Assembly (NCBI GenBank): GCA_905221605.1
Contig: CAJNDS010000047.1
Span: 372,001 to 436,000, forward strand
DNA length: 64,000 bases
Origin: Symbiodinium natans
Lineage: Eukaryota > Sar > Dinophyceae > Suessiales > Symbiodiniaceae
Direction: 5' to 3'
The notes beneath the pieces were generated by a model that saw only the letters and a list, made by a program, of their open reading frames with translations, had not been told where the DNA came from and ran no database searches. A program made the translations under genes and the position numbers. Position 1 is the stretch's first letter. Every line of letters begins with the position of its first letter. Below, one piece after another: positions 41,480-50,799 of the stretch.

Positions 41480-42650
41480 GGAAACAAGCCCGAAGCCGCT
41501 CTCATGCCACGAAAGTGTCCCGGAGCTTGGTTTTGCAGGGAATGAAAGGCCATTTGTACGTTTTCTTATGAGCGTAGTCATCCTGCCCTGAACCCTTAAC
41601 CTGGTGCAGGAAACCAAGCTTTGGGACACTTTCGTGCCACGAAAGTGTCCCAAAGCTTGGTTTTGCTTGGAATTCGCTTGCAAAGCACGGTTTGGAATCA
41701 ACAACTTGGTAGCCTTGAATATTAAGGAATCAGACTGCACAAAGTAACCGCACCTAAACCCTTAACCAGGTCTAGGAAACAAAGCTGAAAGGCAGTTTCG
41801 TGCCACGAAAGTGTCCCGGAGCTGGGTTTTGGTTGGAATTAGGGTGCAAAGAACGATTTGGAATCCACAACTTGCAAAAGGAATCAGACTGTCTGGCCAG
41901 AGTAACCGCACCGAAACCCAGTCTAGGAAGCAAAGCTGAAAGGCAGTTTCGTGCCACGAAAGTGTCCCGGAGCTTGGTTTTGCTTGGAATTACGGTGCAA
42001 AGAACGATTTGGAATCCACAACTTGCAAAAGGAATCAGACCGTCTGGCCAGAGTAACCACACCGAAACCAAGTCTAGGAAGCAAAGCTGAAAGGCAGTTT
42101 CGTGCCACGAAAGTGTCCCGGAGCTTGGTGTTGCTTGGAATTAGGGTGCAAAGAACGGTTTGGAACCAACAACTTGCAAAAGGAATCAGACTGTCTGGCC
42201 AGAGTAACCGCACCGAAACAAAGTCTAGGAAACAAAGCTGAAAGGCAGTTTCGTGCCACGAAAGTGTCCTGGAGCTTGGTTTGGCCTGGAATTCGGAATG
42301 CAAAGAACGGTTTGGAATCAACAACTTGTGAGCCTTGAAAAGGAATCAGACTGTCAGACTGGGGCAGAGTAACACCGAAACCCTTAACCAAGTCTAGGAA
42401 ACAAAGCTGAAAGGCACTTTCGTGCCGCGAAAGTGTCCCGGAGGCTGGTTTTGCATGGAATTTGCAAAGGACGGTTTGGAATCAATAACTTGTTAGCCTT
42501 GAAAAAAGGAATCAGACTGTCAGACTGGGGCAGAGTAACACCGAAACCCTTAACCAAGTCTAGGAAACACAGCTGAAAGGCACTTTCGTGCCGCGGAAGT
42601 GTCCCGGAGGTTGGTTTTGCATGGAATTTAGAAGAAACCTGCAGTTTCAT
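41480..42650. repeat. About 150-bp satellite with conserved palindrome TTTCGTGCCACGAAA
   Basis: Units begin near 41,771, 41,927, 42,078, 42,228, 42,398 and 42,561, with diverged units before and after. Each has AGGAAACAAAGCTGAAAGGC, the palindrome TTTCGTGCCACGAAA, GTGTCCCGGAGCTTGG, a TTTGGAAT word and GGAATCAGACTGTCTGGCC. The palindrome is the most conserved part. From 42,400 the core is TTTCGTGCCGCGAAA. Isolated inverted copies occur at 42,703 and 43,105. Frames open on both strands here are repeat translations. Confidence 0.95.
41611..41663. repeat. Perfect 53-base palindrome
   Basis: Two 26-base arms (41,611-41,636 and 41,638-41,663) are exact reverse complements around a single central C at 41,637. 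The centre is the satellite's TTTCGTGCCACGAAA word, and the arms contain an AAGCTT site. It could extrude a cruciform. Confidence 0.97.
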
Positions 42651-43379
42651 AGGAATAAGGCGTTTGTCGCCACCATCCATGCAAAACCAAGCTCTGCAAC
42701 ACTTTCGTGGCACGAAACCGTCCGGCAACACCCCTGCCTCCAGGGCCACCGCCAAAGGCTCCGCCCAAGGCCCCGCCAAAGGCTGTCAGCTTGCATCCTG
42801 GAAGAGGTTCAGGGCTTAGGTTGTTGTGAGTGTCGTGTTGTTTCTCTCTTTGTAGTCGTACTCTTAGTTGATTGGACTGTAAAAACCACAGGCTTCGGGA
42901 GACTTTTAAGGCACGAAACCGACTTTCAGCTTAATTTAGGGTCGGGTTCGCTTTGCTTCCTAGACCAGGTTTCGGGTTTCAGTTTACGCCGCTCACTGAC
43001 TCATTCTTTCTCCTGAAACCTTGCAAATTGTTGATTGGGTGCATGTTTCCTACCTTAAACCCCAAGGCAAAAACTGACATTCCCGAACCCAAGGCCGAAA
43101 GTTGGTTTCGTGGCACGAACGTGTCCCGGAGCCCAGTGTTGCATGATTTTGCATGGATGGTGGCGAACGGCTGCCCACATCATGTTTGGCACACGTGGAT
43201 TCCCCGGAACAACCTAATCCTCAAGTTCTGAAGCCGGATTCCTGGGGCGCCCGGCTGGAGCAAAGGGCATCGAGGCAGCCCAGACGCTTGGCCTGCAGGA
43301 GTTGGATTGCACAATTTGTTTCGCTTCGGATCTTGTGAATCAGCACAGAATCGCAAACAGAAACATGGGCAGAAATAGT

Positions 43380-43465
43380 TTTCACCGCATCGCTCCGGGC
43401 AGGCCGTAATTCGGCAGAATGCGGAGCACATCGCTCTGGGCAGGCCGTAGTCGGCAGAAAGCAGA
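43380..43465. repeat. Tandem duplication, about 44-bp unit
   Basis: Two adjacent copies run from ATCGCTCCGGGCAGGCCGTA to CAGAAxGCxGAGCA, with small differences. Confidence 0.85.
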
Positions 43466-43626
43466 GCAGCACTGATTGGATCCAGGGAGAAGATTCTTCC
43501 CGAATTAATAAAAGGTCCAGTCTGGCAGACAGACAGAGGCCGCAGTCCCACGAATCAGTGAATCAGCCGATTACAATTATTTACATGTTGAAGAGGCTGT
43601 CTTGCTAGCACGAGTTTAGAACCGTC

Positions 43627-43960
43627 TTACGGCCCCTGCCTGCGCCAGCGCCATCCGTCACCATCATTCTGACTCTGCCAGCCATCGGCCTGCCAGCCTT
43701 GACTCTGCCACCCATCGGCCTGCCAGCCTTGACCATCAGTCTGACTCTGCCACTGCCAGCCCTGACCATCAGTCTGACTCTGCCGCCCAGCAGTCTGCCA
43801 GCCTTGCTGCCATCCATCGGTCTGGCCCCACCAGGAGCCATCTCCTCTCTGACTCCAACTGTCCTTAATTACACACAGACACAGAAGCTCAGGCAGCCGC
43901 AGGAAAAGACTAGCATGACCAACCGCAGCACATGAACCTGACATTGCAAGTTGCTTATTG
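43627..43960 (-). CDS. Possible Trp/Gln/Gly-rich repeat coding block
   Basis: The minus-strand frame encodes repeated words such as GWQADGWQSQ and SQTDGQGWQ, ending at a stop at 43,627. The DNA repeats TGGCAGAGTCAG-type words with an approximate 18-30 base period. The reading frame could be a real prion-like or structural repeat protein, or a satellite that happens to be open. It lies at the 3' end of a triplicated block. No domain. Confidence 0.35.
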
Positions 43961-44039
43961 TAGCAAGTGTCTGGCTGCCACTGCCGCTGGGACTGGGATT
44001 GCGAGGATGTCCAGTTTTGCTGGCCCTGCTGCTGATGTT

Positions 44040-44850
44040 GATGATCCTGCAGCCATGAATGCAGACCCTTTGAACCCACACAGAAAAAGGCCAAACCCCT
44101 AAAGAACAGCTGTAATGAAACAGCTGAGCAACAGCAGGCGTCTGGCCGCTGTCTGCCTGCGGCTGAGGCTGGGGGCCAGCTGTCTGGCCATGATCTCGGG
44201 CCTGCGGCTGAGGCTGGGGGCCAGCTGTCTGGTGATCTCGAGCTCTGGTGTCCTGAGCGCGACATAGCGCAATGTTCTGACTTGTCGACACAACAAAAAT
44301 CACCCTGATTATCCTGCAGCCCTGAATTTAGACTTTTGATACCATGAACACCGAAAAAACCCAAACCTCCCAAAAAACAGCTCCAATGAAATGGCTGAGC
44401 AACCGCAGGCGTCTGGCTGCCATCTGGCTGCTGCGGCTTGGGGCCAGCTGTCTGGCCGTGGTCTCGCCTTTTGGTGTCCTCAGCAGGACATAGCAGGACG
44501 CTCTAACTTGTCGACATTAAATTATCCCTGATTCCCCTGCAGCCATGAATGTAGACCCTTTAACCCCATCCCTTTATTAAGAACACGGAAAAAGCCCAAA
44601 CCCCTAAAACCAACCTAAAATGAACAGCTCCAATGAAATGGCTGAGCAACCGCCGCTGGCTTCTGCTGGGCCTTGGGGGCAGCTGTCTGGCCAGGTGCCT
44701 GCGTTGTGAGGAGGGGGAGGGGGAGGGGGGAGGGGAGGGGGGGGAAGGGGAGGGGGGGTGAAGGGGAGGGGGAGGGGGGGGGATTAAAAAGAACTTGAAA
44801 AAAGCATCTGAGTTGCTGTTGCTGGCTGCGTCATGGTCTGGCTGCCACTG
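44040..44850. repeat. Triplicated block of 230-270 bp
   Basis: Three consecutive diverged copies (about 44,040-44,300, 44,300-44,530 and 44,530-44,840) share the order: CCTGCAGCCATGAATG, an AAAAAGCCAAACCCCTAAA word, CAATGAAATGGCTGAGCAAC and GTCTGGC words. On the minus strand each copy contains a CTGCAG acceptor-like site after a pyrimidine-rich stretch, so the unit may be an exon-intron module copied in tandem. The third copy carries an expanded GGGGAGG tract (44,700-44,785). Confidence 0.8.
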
Positions 44851-45408
44851 CCGCTGGAGCTTGCCTAACCACACCCCCTCTAAGCCCTAAACCCTAAATA
44901 CGAAAGAAACCCAAATGGCACCAAAGTTGACTAAACCCTCCACTCACTCTAAACCTTAACAAAGCCCTGAATACATCCTCTTCGAGCTACTGGAGCATCA
45001 CGAGGCGGCGGTGGTGGCTTTGTCAAGTCTGGCGCCCGCCGCTTCTGCAACATGTCGCACCATTCGCTTCTGGAAAAGTCCCAACTCTGCGGGTGTGTCG
45101 CCACTCAGTTGTTTCAGGGATGCTCACTCAGATGATGTGATGTAAACATGTAGAAAATAGGTGTGTCATGACTGCACTGCCAGTTGACATTGAATGATTC
45201 AAGTCCAGTGGCTGAGCAGGTAGCATTTCTCGTGAGACCAAGAAGCGATCACGTAGTTGGGGTCAGAATAGGTGTGACTGTCCTTGTAGCCAATGAACTG
45301 TCCTCAGTGATCGGAAGTTGGGGAGGGAGGGGAATCCGGGAAAGAATCAAACATGAATCTGACAACCGTGCACACAGTATCCCTTTGTACGCAGTCCAAG
45401 ATACTTAC

Positions 45409-45483
45409 GAGTTTCTGAACCAGCTCCTCGGCGAAGGCCTTCGCGAGCACCGTGTTGGGGTGCCGAAGGACGCTCAGCACGAC
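45409..45483 (-). CDS. Well-bounded 75-base internal exon
   Basis: On the minus strand an AACCCAG acceptor precedes a 75-base open segment that ends at a canonical GTAAGTAT donor. The segment is 25 codons, VVLSVLRHPNTVLAKAFAEE followed by LVQKL, a clear amphipathic helix. This is the best-defined exon in the window and shows that ordinary GT-AG introns are used here. The protein family is unknown; the helix resembles a HEAT/ARM-like repeat only vaguely. Confidence 0.6.
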
Positions 45484-45639
45484 CTGGGTTCACGGTTCAG
45501 TACGCGTGAGGCGTCAACCATGGAACTTCGTACTGCCACAGACAAGGCACAGCGTAGCTGGCCCCGTCACATTGCAGACGATGAAGGACCCAATAAAGAC
45601 TTGGGTTTGCCAGCGCCAAATGGCTCATCACCTTATTAT

Positions 45640-45880
45640 GAGTGACATGCAATGCATAGAAGTGACTAGAAGTGCCAATTTTAGAGTGCAATGCTGGCAA
45701 CCAAGCTACGAAGGCATCGACGGGGTCTGACTCGTTGGCGTGCGGAGCGAGCGGGACTGGCGTCGCAGGAATGGCGTTCCAACCTGAGCTTGGGCATCTA
45801 GAGTTCTTTAAGGGGCTTTGCGGAGTCGCTACTGCACGGCTGACAAGGGGCAGCGTTGAGGAAGGGCCAAAAAAACCCAA
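45640..45880 (-). CDS. Possible exon upstream of the 75-base exon
   Basis: The minus-strand block contains WNAIPATPVPLAPHANESDP then VDAFVAWLPALHSKI. Its Pro-rich start and amphipathic tail look coding, and it is on the same strand as the exon downstream. Ends are not resolved. The overlapping plus-strand frames are weaker. Confidence 0.35.
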
Positions 45881-45945
45881 AGCTGGAAACCCCTCGACTG
45901 AACCCTCAACCTTGTAGTTCTACAGCCTGAAGTCCTCGAACTTTA

Positions 45946-46443
45946 CTAAGCCAAGTAGCACTGTCTGACGTTTTCGTACACTTCCCGACGCATGTCAGGA
46001 TCGGAAAGCTTGGACAGAAACCTCGACAGCAGGTTGTGCCAGCGCACCATGTCGTCTTTCGAAATGGGCAACTTCGTCATTTTCGGCTTGGTCTGGCGGG
46101 GTGGGTTCGGGATGGGACCCCCGTCATTGAGGAGCGCCAACTGCAAGCCTGTGTCGTCTGGCACGTCTTCGGGCTGCAAGCCTGTGTCGTCTGGCGTGTC
46201 TAGGAACTGCAAGCCTGTGTCGCCTGGCACGTCTGGGTCTGGCACCGAGATGGCTGGCGCTGGGTCTGGTTCTGACGTGGCCTGCTTTGGGGCGCCCTCC
46301 TCTGGGACGGCTGGGTCCGGCTTTGTGGTGGCCTCCTCTGAGATGCCAGGCGCTGGGTTTACTGGACGCGGGTCTGGCACTGGAGTGGGTTCTGGCACTG
46401 CGTCCATAGCTTGTTGGTCAGGCGCCGACATTTTGTTGGACAT
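45946..46443 (-). CDS. Acidic Pro-rich protein with DTGLQ repeats
   Basis: Minus-strand frame of 165 codons from an ATG (46,443) to a stop. The first 70 residues are Pro/Asp/Glu-rich and disordered. Three repeats follow around D-D-T-G-L-Q (GDTGLQFLDTP, DDTGLQPEDVP, DDTGLQLALLN), separated by 11-12 residues. The C-terminal 50 residues form a basic-amphipathic helix region (SKDDMVRWHNLLSRFLSKLS). It may be complete as a small protein or the first exon of a larger one. No family was recognised. The DTGLQ repeats coincide with the GYCAGAC DNA word. Confidence 0.6.
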   Translation of the reverse strand: MSNKMSAPDQQAMDAVPEPTPVPDPRPVNPAPGISEEATTKPDPAVPEEGAPKQATSEPDPAPAISVPDPDVPGDTGLQFLDTPDDTGLQPEDVPDDTGLQLALLNDGGPIPNPPRQTKPKMTKLPISKDDMVRWHNLLSRFLSKLSDPDMRREVYENVRQCYLA

Positions 46444-46626
46444 GGCTGCAAGGCAGCGACAGTGAGTCCCGGTGGAGTCTACAAAATTGCAATGATCTGT
46501 GACATCACATCGTCTTGAGATTTTTTTGGGGTGTTCTGATTGCTGTCTGGCTTCTTGCTTACATAGTACAATCTGACATTCGCATCAGCGCTGGACCTTT
46601 CCTGAACCGAGACCAATGTGGTGGTG

Positions 46627-46940
46627 GGGATTTAGGGTTTAGGGTTTAGGGTTACACCCTGACCCTTGATCCTAAATCCACCACGAACCACAGGGCGGGG
46701 AGATCGAGGGGAAACCCAAAGCCCTGAACCTAAACCCTCAACCCATCCTCCGAAATGAAATCACATCCTCATAAAGACACCATCCAAACCCCCAATTCCC
46801 CTTAAGCTTTGAATCCCTGAATCTTACTCAGCCCTTCTGAACGCCTGGGGTTGGGTTATGTTAGGGCTTAATTTAGGGGCTACCGCAGGCCTCGGCCATC
46901 CGTGTCGAATAGCTGGCGGGTCGGACCTGGGCGTGGCAGG
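46627..46940. repeat. Direct repeat copy 1 (about 0.33 kb)
   Basis: This block starts at GGGATTTAGGGTTTAGGG, passes CACCACGAACCACAGGGCGG and CAAAGCCCTGAACCTAAACC, and ends at GGGCGTGGCAGGAACCCTAA. It is nearly identical to 49,100-49,436. Copy 1 lacks about 22 bases found in copy 2 near 49,358-49,380. Both copies are followed at once by a CCCTATAAA array. Confidence 0.95.
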
Positions 46941-47150
46941 AACCCTAAACCCTAAACCCTATAAGCCCTATAAACCCTTTAAACCCTATAAACCCTATAA
47001 ACCCTTTAATAACCCGATAAACCCGATAAACCCTATAAACCCTATAAACCCTTTAAACCCTAGAAACCCTATAAACCCTATAAACCCTAAACCCTATAAA
47101 CCCTATAAACCCTATAAACCCTATAAACCCTATAAACCCTATAACCCCTA
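46940..47150. repeat. Nonamer array CCCTATAAA
   Basis: About 22 units of CCCTATAAA, with CCCTTTAAA and CCCTAGAAA variants, two bases longer than the telomeric heptamer. The plus-strand Tyr-Lys-Pro frame is a repeat artefact. Confidence 0.95.
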
Positions 47151-47445
47151 TATGCCTCAGCAAGACCGCAGACAGGAACAGCAGACGGCAGAGTGGCCAA
47201 GAACATCGCCTACCACCTACCAGTCTGCAACAAAGTGAGCCGCCGCACCAAGGCCCCGCGCAGACGTCTGACGATGCCCCGGCCTGCGCGGCAGTGGAAT
47301 CTGTACTTCGGACTCCACTACATGATTTATGGGTTAGTTTAGTGAGTGGGCGGGCCGGCTTCGGGACGCAATTACAGTCTGGCAGCATCCTGGTCTCCTT
47401 TTTGCGCACAGTGACAGGAAGAGTCTGACTGAAACAATTCAGAAG

Positions 47446-47859
47446 CTAGCGTGGGACGTAGTAGAAGGGCGGCGAGAGCTTACCACTTGGCGCCTGCAAC
47501 GGCGTCTGACATGGTTGCTGCGTCTGACGCGGTGGCGGTGTCGGCGGGACGTAGAAGGGCACAGGCGGTGCTGGCGGGAGGTGACCATGCTGCGTCTGAC
47601 AAGGGGCCGCTGGCTGCTGCTGCGTCTGACAAGGGCCTGCTGGCTGCTGCTGCGTCTGACAAGGGGCTGCTGGCTGCTGCGGCGTCTGACAAGGGGCTGC
47701 TGGCTGCTGCTGCGTCTGACAAGGGGCTGCTGGCTGCTGCTGCTGCTGCGTCTGGCTTGGCAGAGGTGGCGGGAGCGGGGATGACACATTCACGGAGTGA
47801 CCTTGCTTGTGCTGATCAAAATGAAAGGTCAATCTTAGGGTATGAAGGGGTTTATACAC
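47446..47859 (-). CDS. Pro/Gln-rich repeat protein exon
   Basis: Minus-strand frame of about 137 codons. Its centre is five repeats of ten residues, PCQTQQQPAA with small changes, encoded by a 30-base DNA repeat (47,590-47,745). The C-terminal part is Pro-rich (PPAPPVPFYVPPTPPPRQTQ). Each 30-base unit contains one GTCAGAC. Likely a disordered protein, perhaps extracellular or RNA-associated, but no function can be assigned. Frames on the plus strand translate the same repeat. Confidence 0.5.
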   Translation of the reverse strand: MYKPLHTLRLTFHFDQHKQGHSVNVSSPLPPPLPSQTQQQQQPAAPCQTQQQPAAPCQTPQQPAAPCQTQQQPAGPCQTQQQPAAPCQTQHGHLPPAPPVPFYVPPTPPPRQTQQPCQTPLQAPSGKLSPPFYYVPR

Positions 47860-47963
47860 GAGACAGCAAGAAATGTCGAAAATTATCTGCTGAGACTCTT
47901 AGCGTTGATTCATAAAGTTTAGGGCTTCGGAGTTTAAGGTGTTTGATGTCGTTGTTATTGTTT

Positions 47964-48152
47964 TTAGTTCAGGCTCAAACAAAAGAAGACTGCATCAGCC
48001 AGGTAGCCATTGCTGTACTGGTCCATCCAGCTGCGATGCTGCTCAGCGGACAAGGTCCCTGCCACCCGGTTCGCATGTAAATGCGTCATGAAGAGGCTGG
48101 TGCGAAGCTGGTCTTGCAAGGTGGCATTGGAGGAGATGGTGCCCAGCGTCAC
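47964..48152 (-). CDS. Possible small exon or protein
   Basis: Minus-strand frame: LGTISSNATLQDQLRTSLFM then THLHANRVAGTLSAEQHRSW and MDQYSNGYLADAVFFCLSL. Balanced composition and same strand as its neighbours. It could continue the gene that begins at 48,839, after an intron near 48,155-48,200. No family. Confidence 0.4.
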   Translation of the reverse strand: MTLGTISSNATLQDQLRTSLFMTHLHANRVAGTLSAEQHRSWMDQYSNGYLADAVFFCLSLN

Positions 48153-48203
48153 GTCGGCGAGTCTGACCTGAGATTCACCATCGAAGGAAGAAACGAAATA
48201 ATA

Positions 48204-48839
48204 CTATAACCAAAGAGATGGGAGAAACACAAGTCTTCCCTTGAATTCCAATGTGAGCGAAGAAACGAAGGCGTCAGCCACAGAGCCACAGACGGGAGGG
48301 CCTGCCGGCGGCGCCATCTGCAACGGCGGCACCATCTGCGTCTGGGTCTGGCCAGGCTGCTCCGTCTGTGTCTTGCCCTGGCCCTCGCCCTTGCCCTTGC
48401 CCTTGTCCTTGTCCTTGTCCTTGCCCTTGTCCTTGCCCTCGCCTTTGGCTTTCGTCTTGCCCTTGCCCTTGCCCTTGCCCTCGCCTTGGGCTTTCGTCTT
48501 GCCCTTGCACTCCTTTTCCTTTTTCTTTCTCTCCGCCTCCTGGGCAAGCTTGGCCCTCAGTCCAGCTTGAGGGCGTCTGACGGATGACGCCGAGTCCGTC
48601 TTGCCGGACTCCGTCTCGCCAGCCTCGACCGTCTTAGTCTTGCCAGAGTCAGGGTCTGACGACTGATGCTCCGCCCCCGCTGCTTCCGCCTCCGCTGCTT
48701 GCGCCGTCTCAGTCTTGCCAGAGTCAGGGTCTGACGACTGATGCTGCTCCACCCCCGCTGCTTCCGCCTCCTCCTTCTTCTTCTTCTTCAGCTGATAGTG
48801 CGGTGTCCCATGCTGCTCGGCTGCCCTCTTGCGCACCAT
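48204..48839 (-). CDS. Lys/Glu/Gly-rich charged protein (5' exon)
   Basis: Minus-strand frame of about 211 codons from an ATG near 48,839. The start is basic (MVRKRAAEQHGTPHYQLKKK). Two copies of HQSSDPDSGKT follow, then a long GKGKGK/DKGKDKDK tract (about residues 120-165), then a Pro/Gln segment and PPVCGSVADAFVSSLTLEF. The tract is encoded by a CCCTTG/TCCTTG hexamer repeat (48,370-48,520). Such a protein is expected to be disordered and polyelectrolytic, possibly nucleic-acid binding, though that is inference. The last residues may be intronic. Confidence 0.5.
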   Translation of the reverse strand: MVRKRAAEQHGTPHYQLKKKKKEEAEAAGVEQHQSSDPDSGKTETAQAAEAEAAGAEHQSSDPDSGKTKTVEAGETESGKTDSASSVRRPQAGLRAKLAQEAERKKKEKECKGKTKAQGEGKGKGKGKTKAKGEGKDKGKDKDKDKGKGKGEGQGKTQTEQPGQTQTQMVPPLQMAPPAGPPVCGSVADAFVSSLTLEFKGRLVFLPSLWL

Positions 48840-49099
48840 TGGCAAATTTTCAAACGGGTGCGATGGTCAGGCGAGAAAACAAGACTTCGAGTCTGACTAA
48901 ACCGTGTTACAAAATGGTATTACGTATTGTGCTACTATTATAAGAAGTTACAGTTACAGGCTTGCGTGAAGCCTGATTCTGAGTCTGACATAGTTTGGAA
49001 AGTGAGCCTAAGGCCCTATATATGGCTTACATTCTTGAATCGTGCTGCTGGGCCGATGCGCTGCATGTGGCAAGTCACAAGCTTGCCCCTTCCCAGGGT

Positions 49100-49436
49100 G
49101 GGGATTTAGGGTTTAGGGTTTAGGGTTACACCCTGACCCTTGATCCTAAATCCACCACGAACCACAGGGCGGGGAGATCGAGGGGAAACCCAAAGCCCTG
49201 AACCTAAACCCTCAACCCATCCTCCGAAATGAAATCACATCCTCATAAAGAAACCATCCAAACACCCAATTCCCCTTAAGCTTTGAGTCCCTGAATCTTA
49301 CTCAGCCCTTCTGAACGCATGGGGTTGGGTTATGTTAGGGCTTAATTTAGGGGCTACCTGTGGAAGAAACCCTTTAGGCAGGCCTCGGCCATCCGTGTCG
49401 ACCAGCTGGCGGGTCGGACCTGGGCGTGGCAGGAAC
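49100..49436. repeat. Direct repeat copy 2 (about 0.34 kb)
   Basis: Near-identical to 46,627-46,940 with a few substitutions and an extra TGTGGAAGAAACCCTTTAGG near 49,358. It likely arose with its downstream CCCTATAAA array in one duplication event. Confidence 0.95.
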
Positions 49437-49931
49437 CCTAATCCCTAAACCCTATAAACCCTATAAACCCTATAAACCCTATAAACCCTATAAACCCTCT
49501 CAACCCTCTAAACCCTCTAAACCCTATAAACCCTATAAACCCTATAAACCCTCTAAACCCTCTAAACCTTCTAGACCCTATAAACCCTATAAACCCTATA
49601 AACCCTATAAACCCTATAAACCCTATAACCCCTATAACCCCTATAACCCCTATAACCCCTATAACCCCTATAAACCCTAAACCCTAAACCCTATAAGCCT
49701 TCCAAGCCCTATAAACCCTAAACCCTATAAACCCTACACACCCTATAGCCCCTATAAACCCTATAAACCCTCTAAACCCTCTAAACCCTCTAAACCCTAT
49801 AAACCCTATAAACCCTATAAACCCTCTAAACCCTCTAAACCCTCTAAACCCTATAAACCCTATAAACCCTATAACCCCTATAAACCCTATAACCCCTATA
49901 AACGCTATAAACCCTAAACCCTAAACCCTAA
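49437..49931. repeat. Long nonamer array CCCTATAAA with CCCTCTAAA blocks
   Basis: About 50 units of CCCTATAAA, CCCTCTAAA and CCCCTATAA. Two higher-order blocks are visible (three CCCTCTAAA units between CCCTATAAA runs, repeated at about 49,500-49,570 and 49,770-49,850). It ends in standard CCCTAAA units. Confidence 0.95.
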
Positions 49932-50047
49932 TACTGGGCTCTGCGCTGTCTGACAGTCCTGAGTCTGAGGGCTTAGCCTGATTAGGTTTAGGGTTTAGGG
50001 TTTAGGGTTTAGGGTTTAGGGTTTAGGGTTTAGGGTTTAGGGTTTAG
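49915..50047. other. Telomere-flanked cassette V inside the gene region
   Basis: CCCTAAA (about 49,912-49,931), an insert of 52 bases (49,932-49,983) containing GTCTGACAG, then nine TTTAGGG units (49,984-50,047). The same layout as in the first 23 kb, here beside the genes. Confidence 0.65.
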
Positions 50048-50049
50048 GA

Positions 50050-50345
50050 TTTTGTGAATGGGCCACTGGCGCGCCCAGCCGGGCTGGGGCCAGCAGCGCA
50101 CCTGTTTTTTGTGGGCCGATGGCTCACCCCGTGCTGGGGCCAACGGGCACACCACTCGTGTGCCAGGGCCACTGGCGCACCCAACCACGTTGGGGCCAGC
50201 AGCGCACCTACACTGAAGTGGGCCGATCCACTGATTTGCCAGGGCCACTGGCGCACCCAACAACGTTGGGGCCAGCAGCGCACCTGACTGACTGATGCGA
50301 GGGCCATTTGGCGCACCCAATCATGTTGGGGCCAATGGCTCACCT
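50050..50345. repeat. Tandem repeat family 1, GGGCCACTGGCGCACCCAA words
   Basis: About four diverged units with GGGCCACTGGCGCACCCAA, a GTTGGGGCCAGCAGCGCACC word and a variable spacer. Unit length varies between about 60 and 105 bases. Confidence 0.85.
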
Positions 50346-50780
50346 CACAGGTCAGGTGGGGCTGATGGCTCTCGCAGCCAGGCTGCGGCCAACAGCTCGC
50401 CCACTTAACTCAACAGGGCCATGGCGCACCCAGCAAAGCCGGGGCCATGGCTCACCTCACAGGTGGGGCTGATGGCTCTCGCAGCCAGGCTGCGGCCAAC
50501 AGCTCGCCCACTTGACTCAACAGGGCCATGGCGCACCCGGCAAGCCGGGGCCATGGCTCACCTCACAGGTGGGGCTGATGGCTCTCGCAGCCAGGCTGCG
50601 GCCAACAGCTCGCCCACTTGACCAGGGCCATGGCGCACCCGGCAAAGCCGGGGCCATGGCTCACCTCACAGGTGGGGCTGATGGCTCTCGCAGCCAGGCT
50701 GCGGCCAACAGCTCACCCACTTAACTAACAGGGCCATGGCGCACCCGGCGAAGCCGGGGCCATGGCTCACCTGCTTCAGA
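50345..50780. repeat. Tandem repeat family 2, about 105-bp unit
   Basis: Four near-identical units beginning AGGTGGGGCTGATGGCTCTC near 50,353, 50,461, 50,567 and 50,670, each containing GCAGCCAGGCTGCGGCC and GGGCCATGGCGCACCC. Family 2 shares the GGGCC-x-TGGCGCACCC core with family 1, so one probably derived from the other. Confidence 0.9.
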
Positions 50781-50799
50781 TGCGTCTGACGAATCGAAT

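Noticed and set aside
48241-48580. Pro/Cys/Ser-rich plus-strand frames
   Set aside because: Antisense shadow of the Lys/Gly-rich minus-strand gene, with the hexamer repeat open in all frames.
46858-49680. Tyr-Lys-Pro repeat proteins on the plus strand
   Set aside because: They are translations of CCCTATAAA nonamer arrays, which are telomere-like DNA without starts or coding context.
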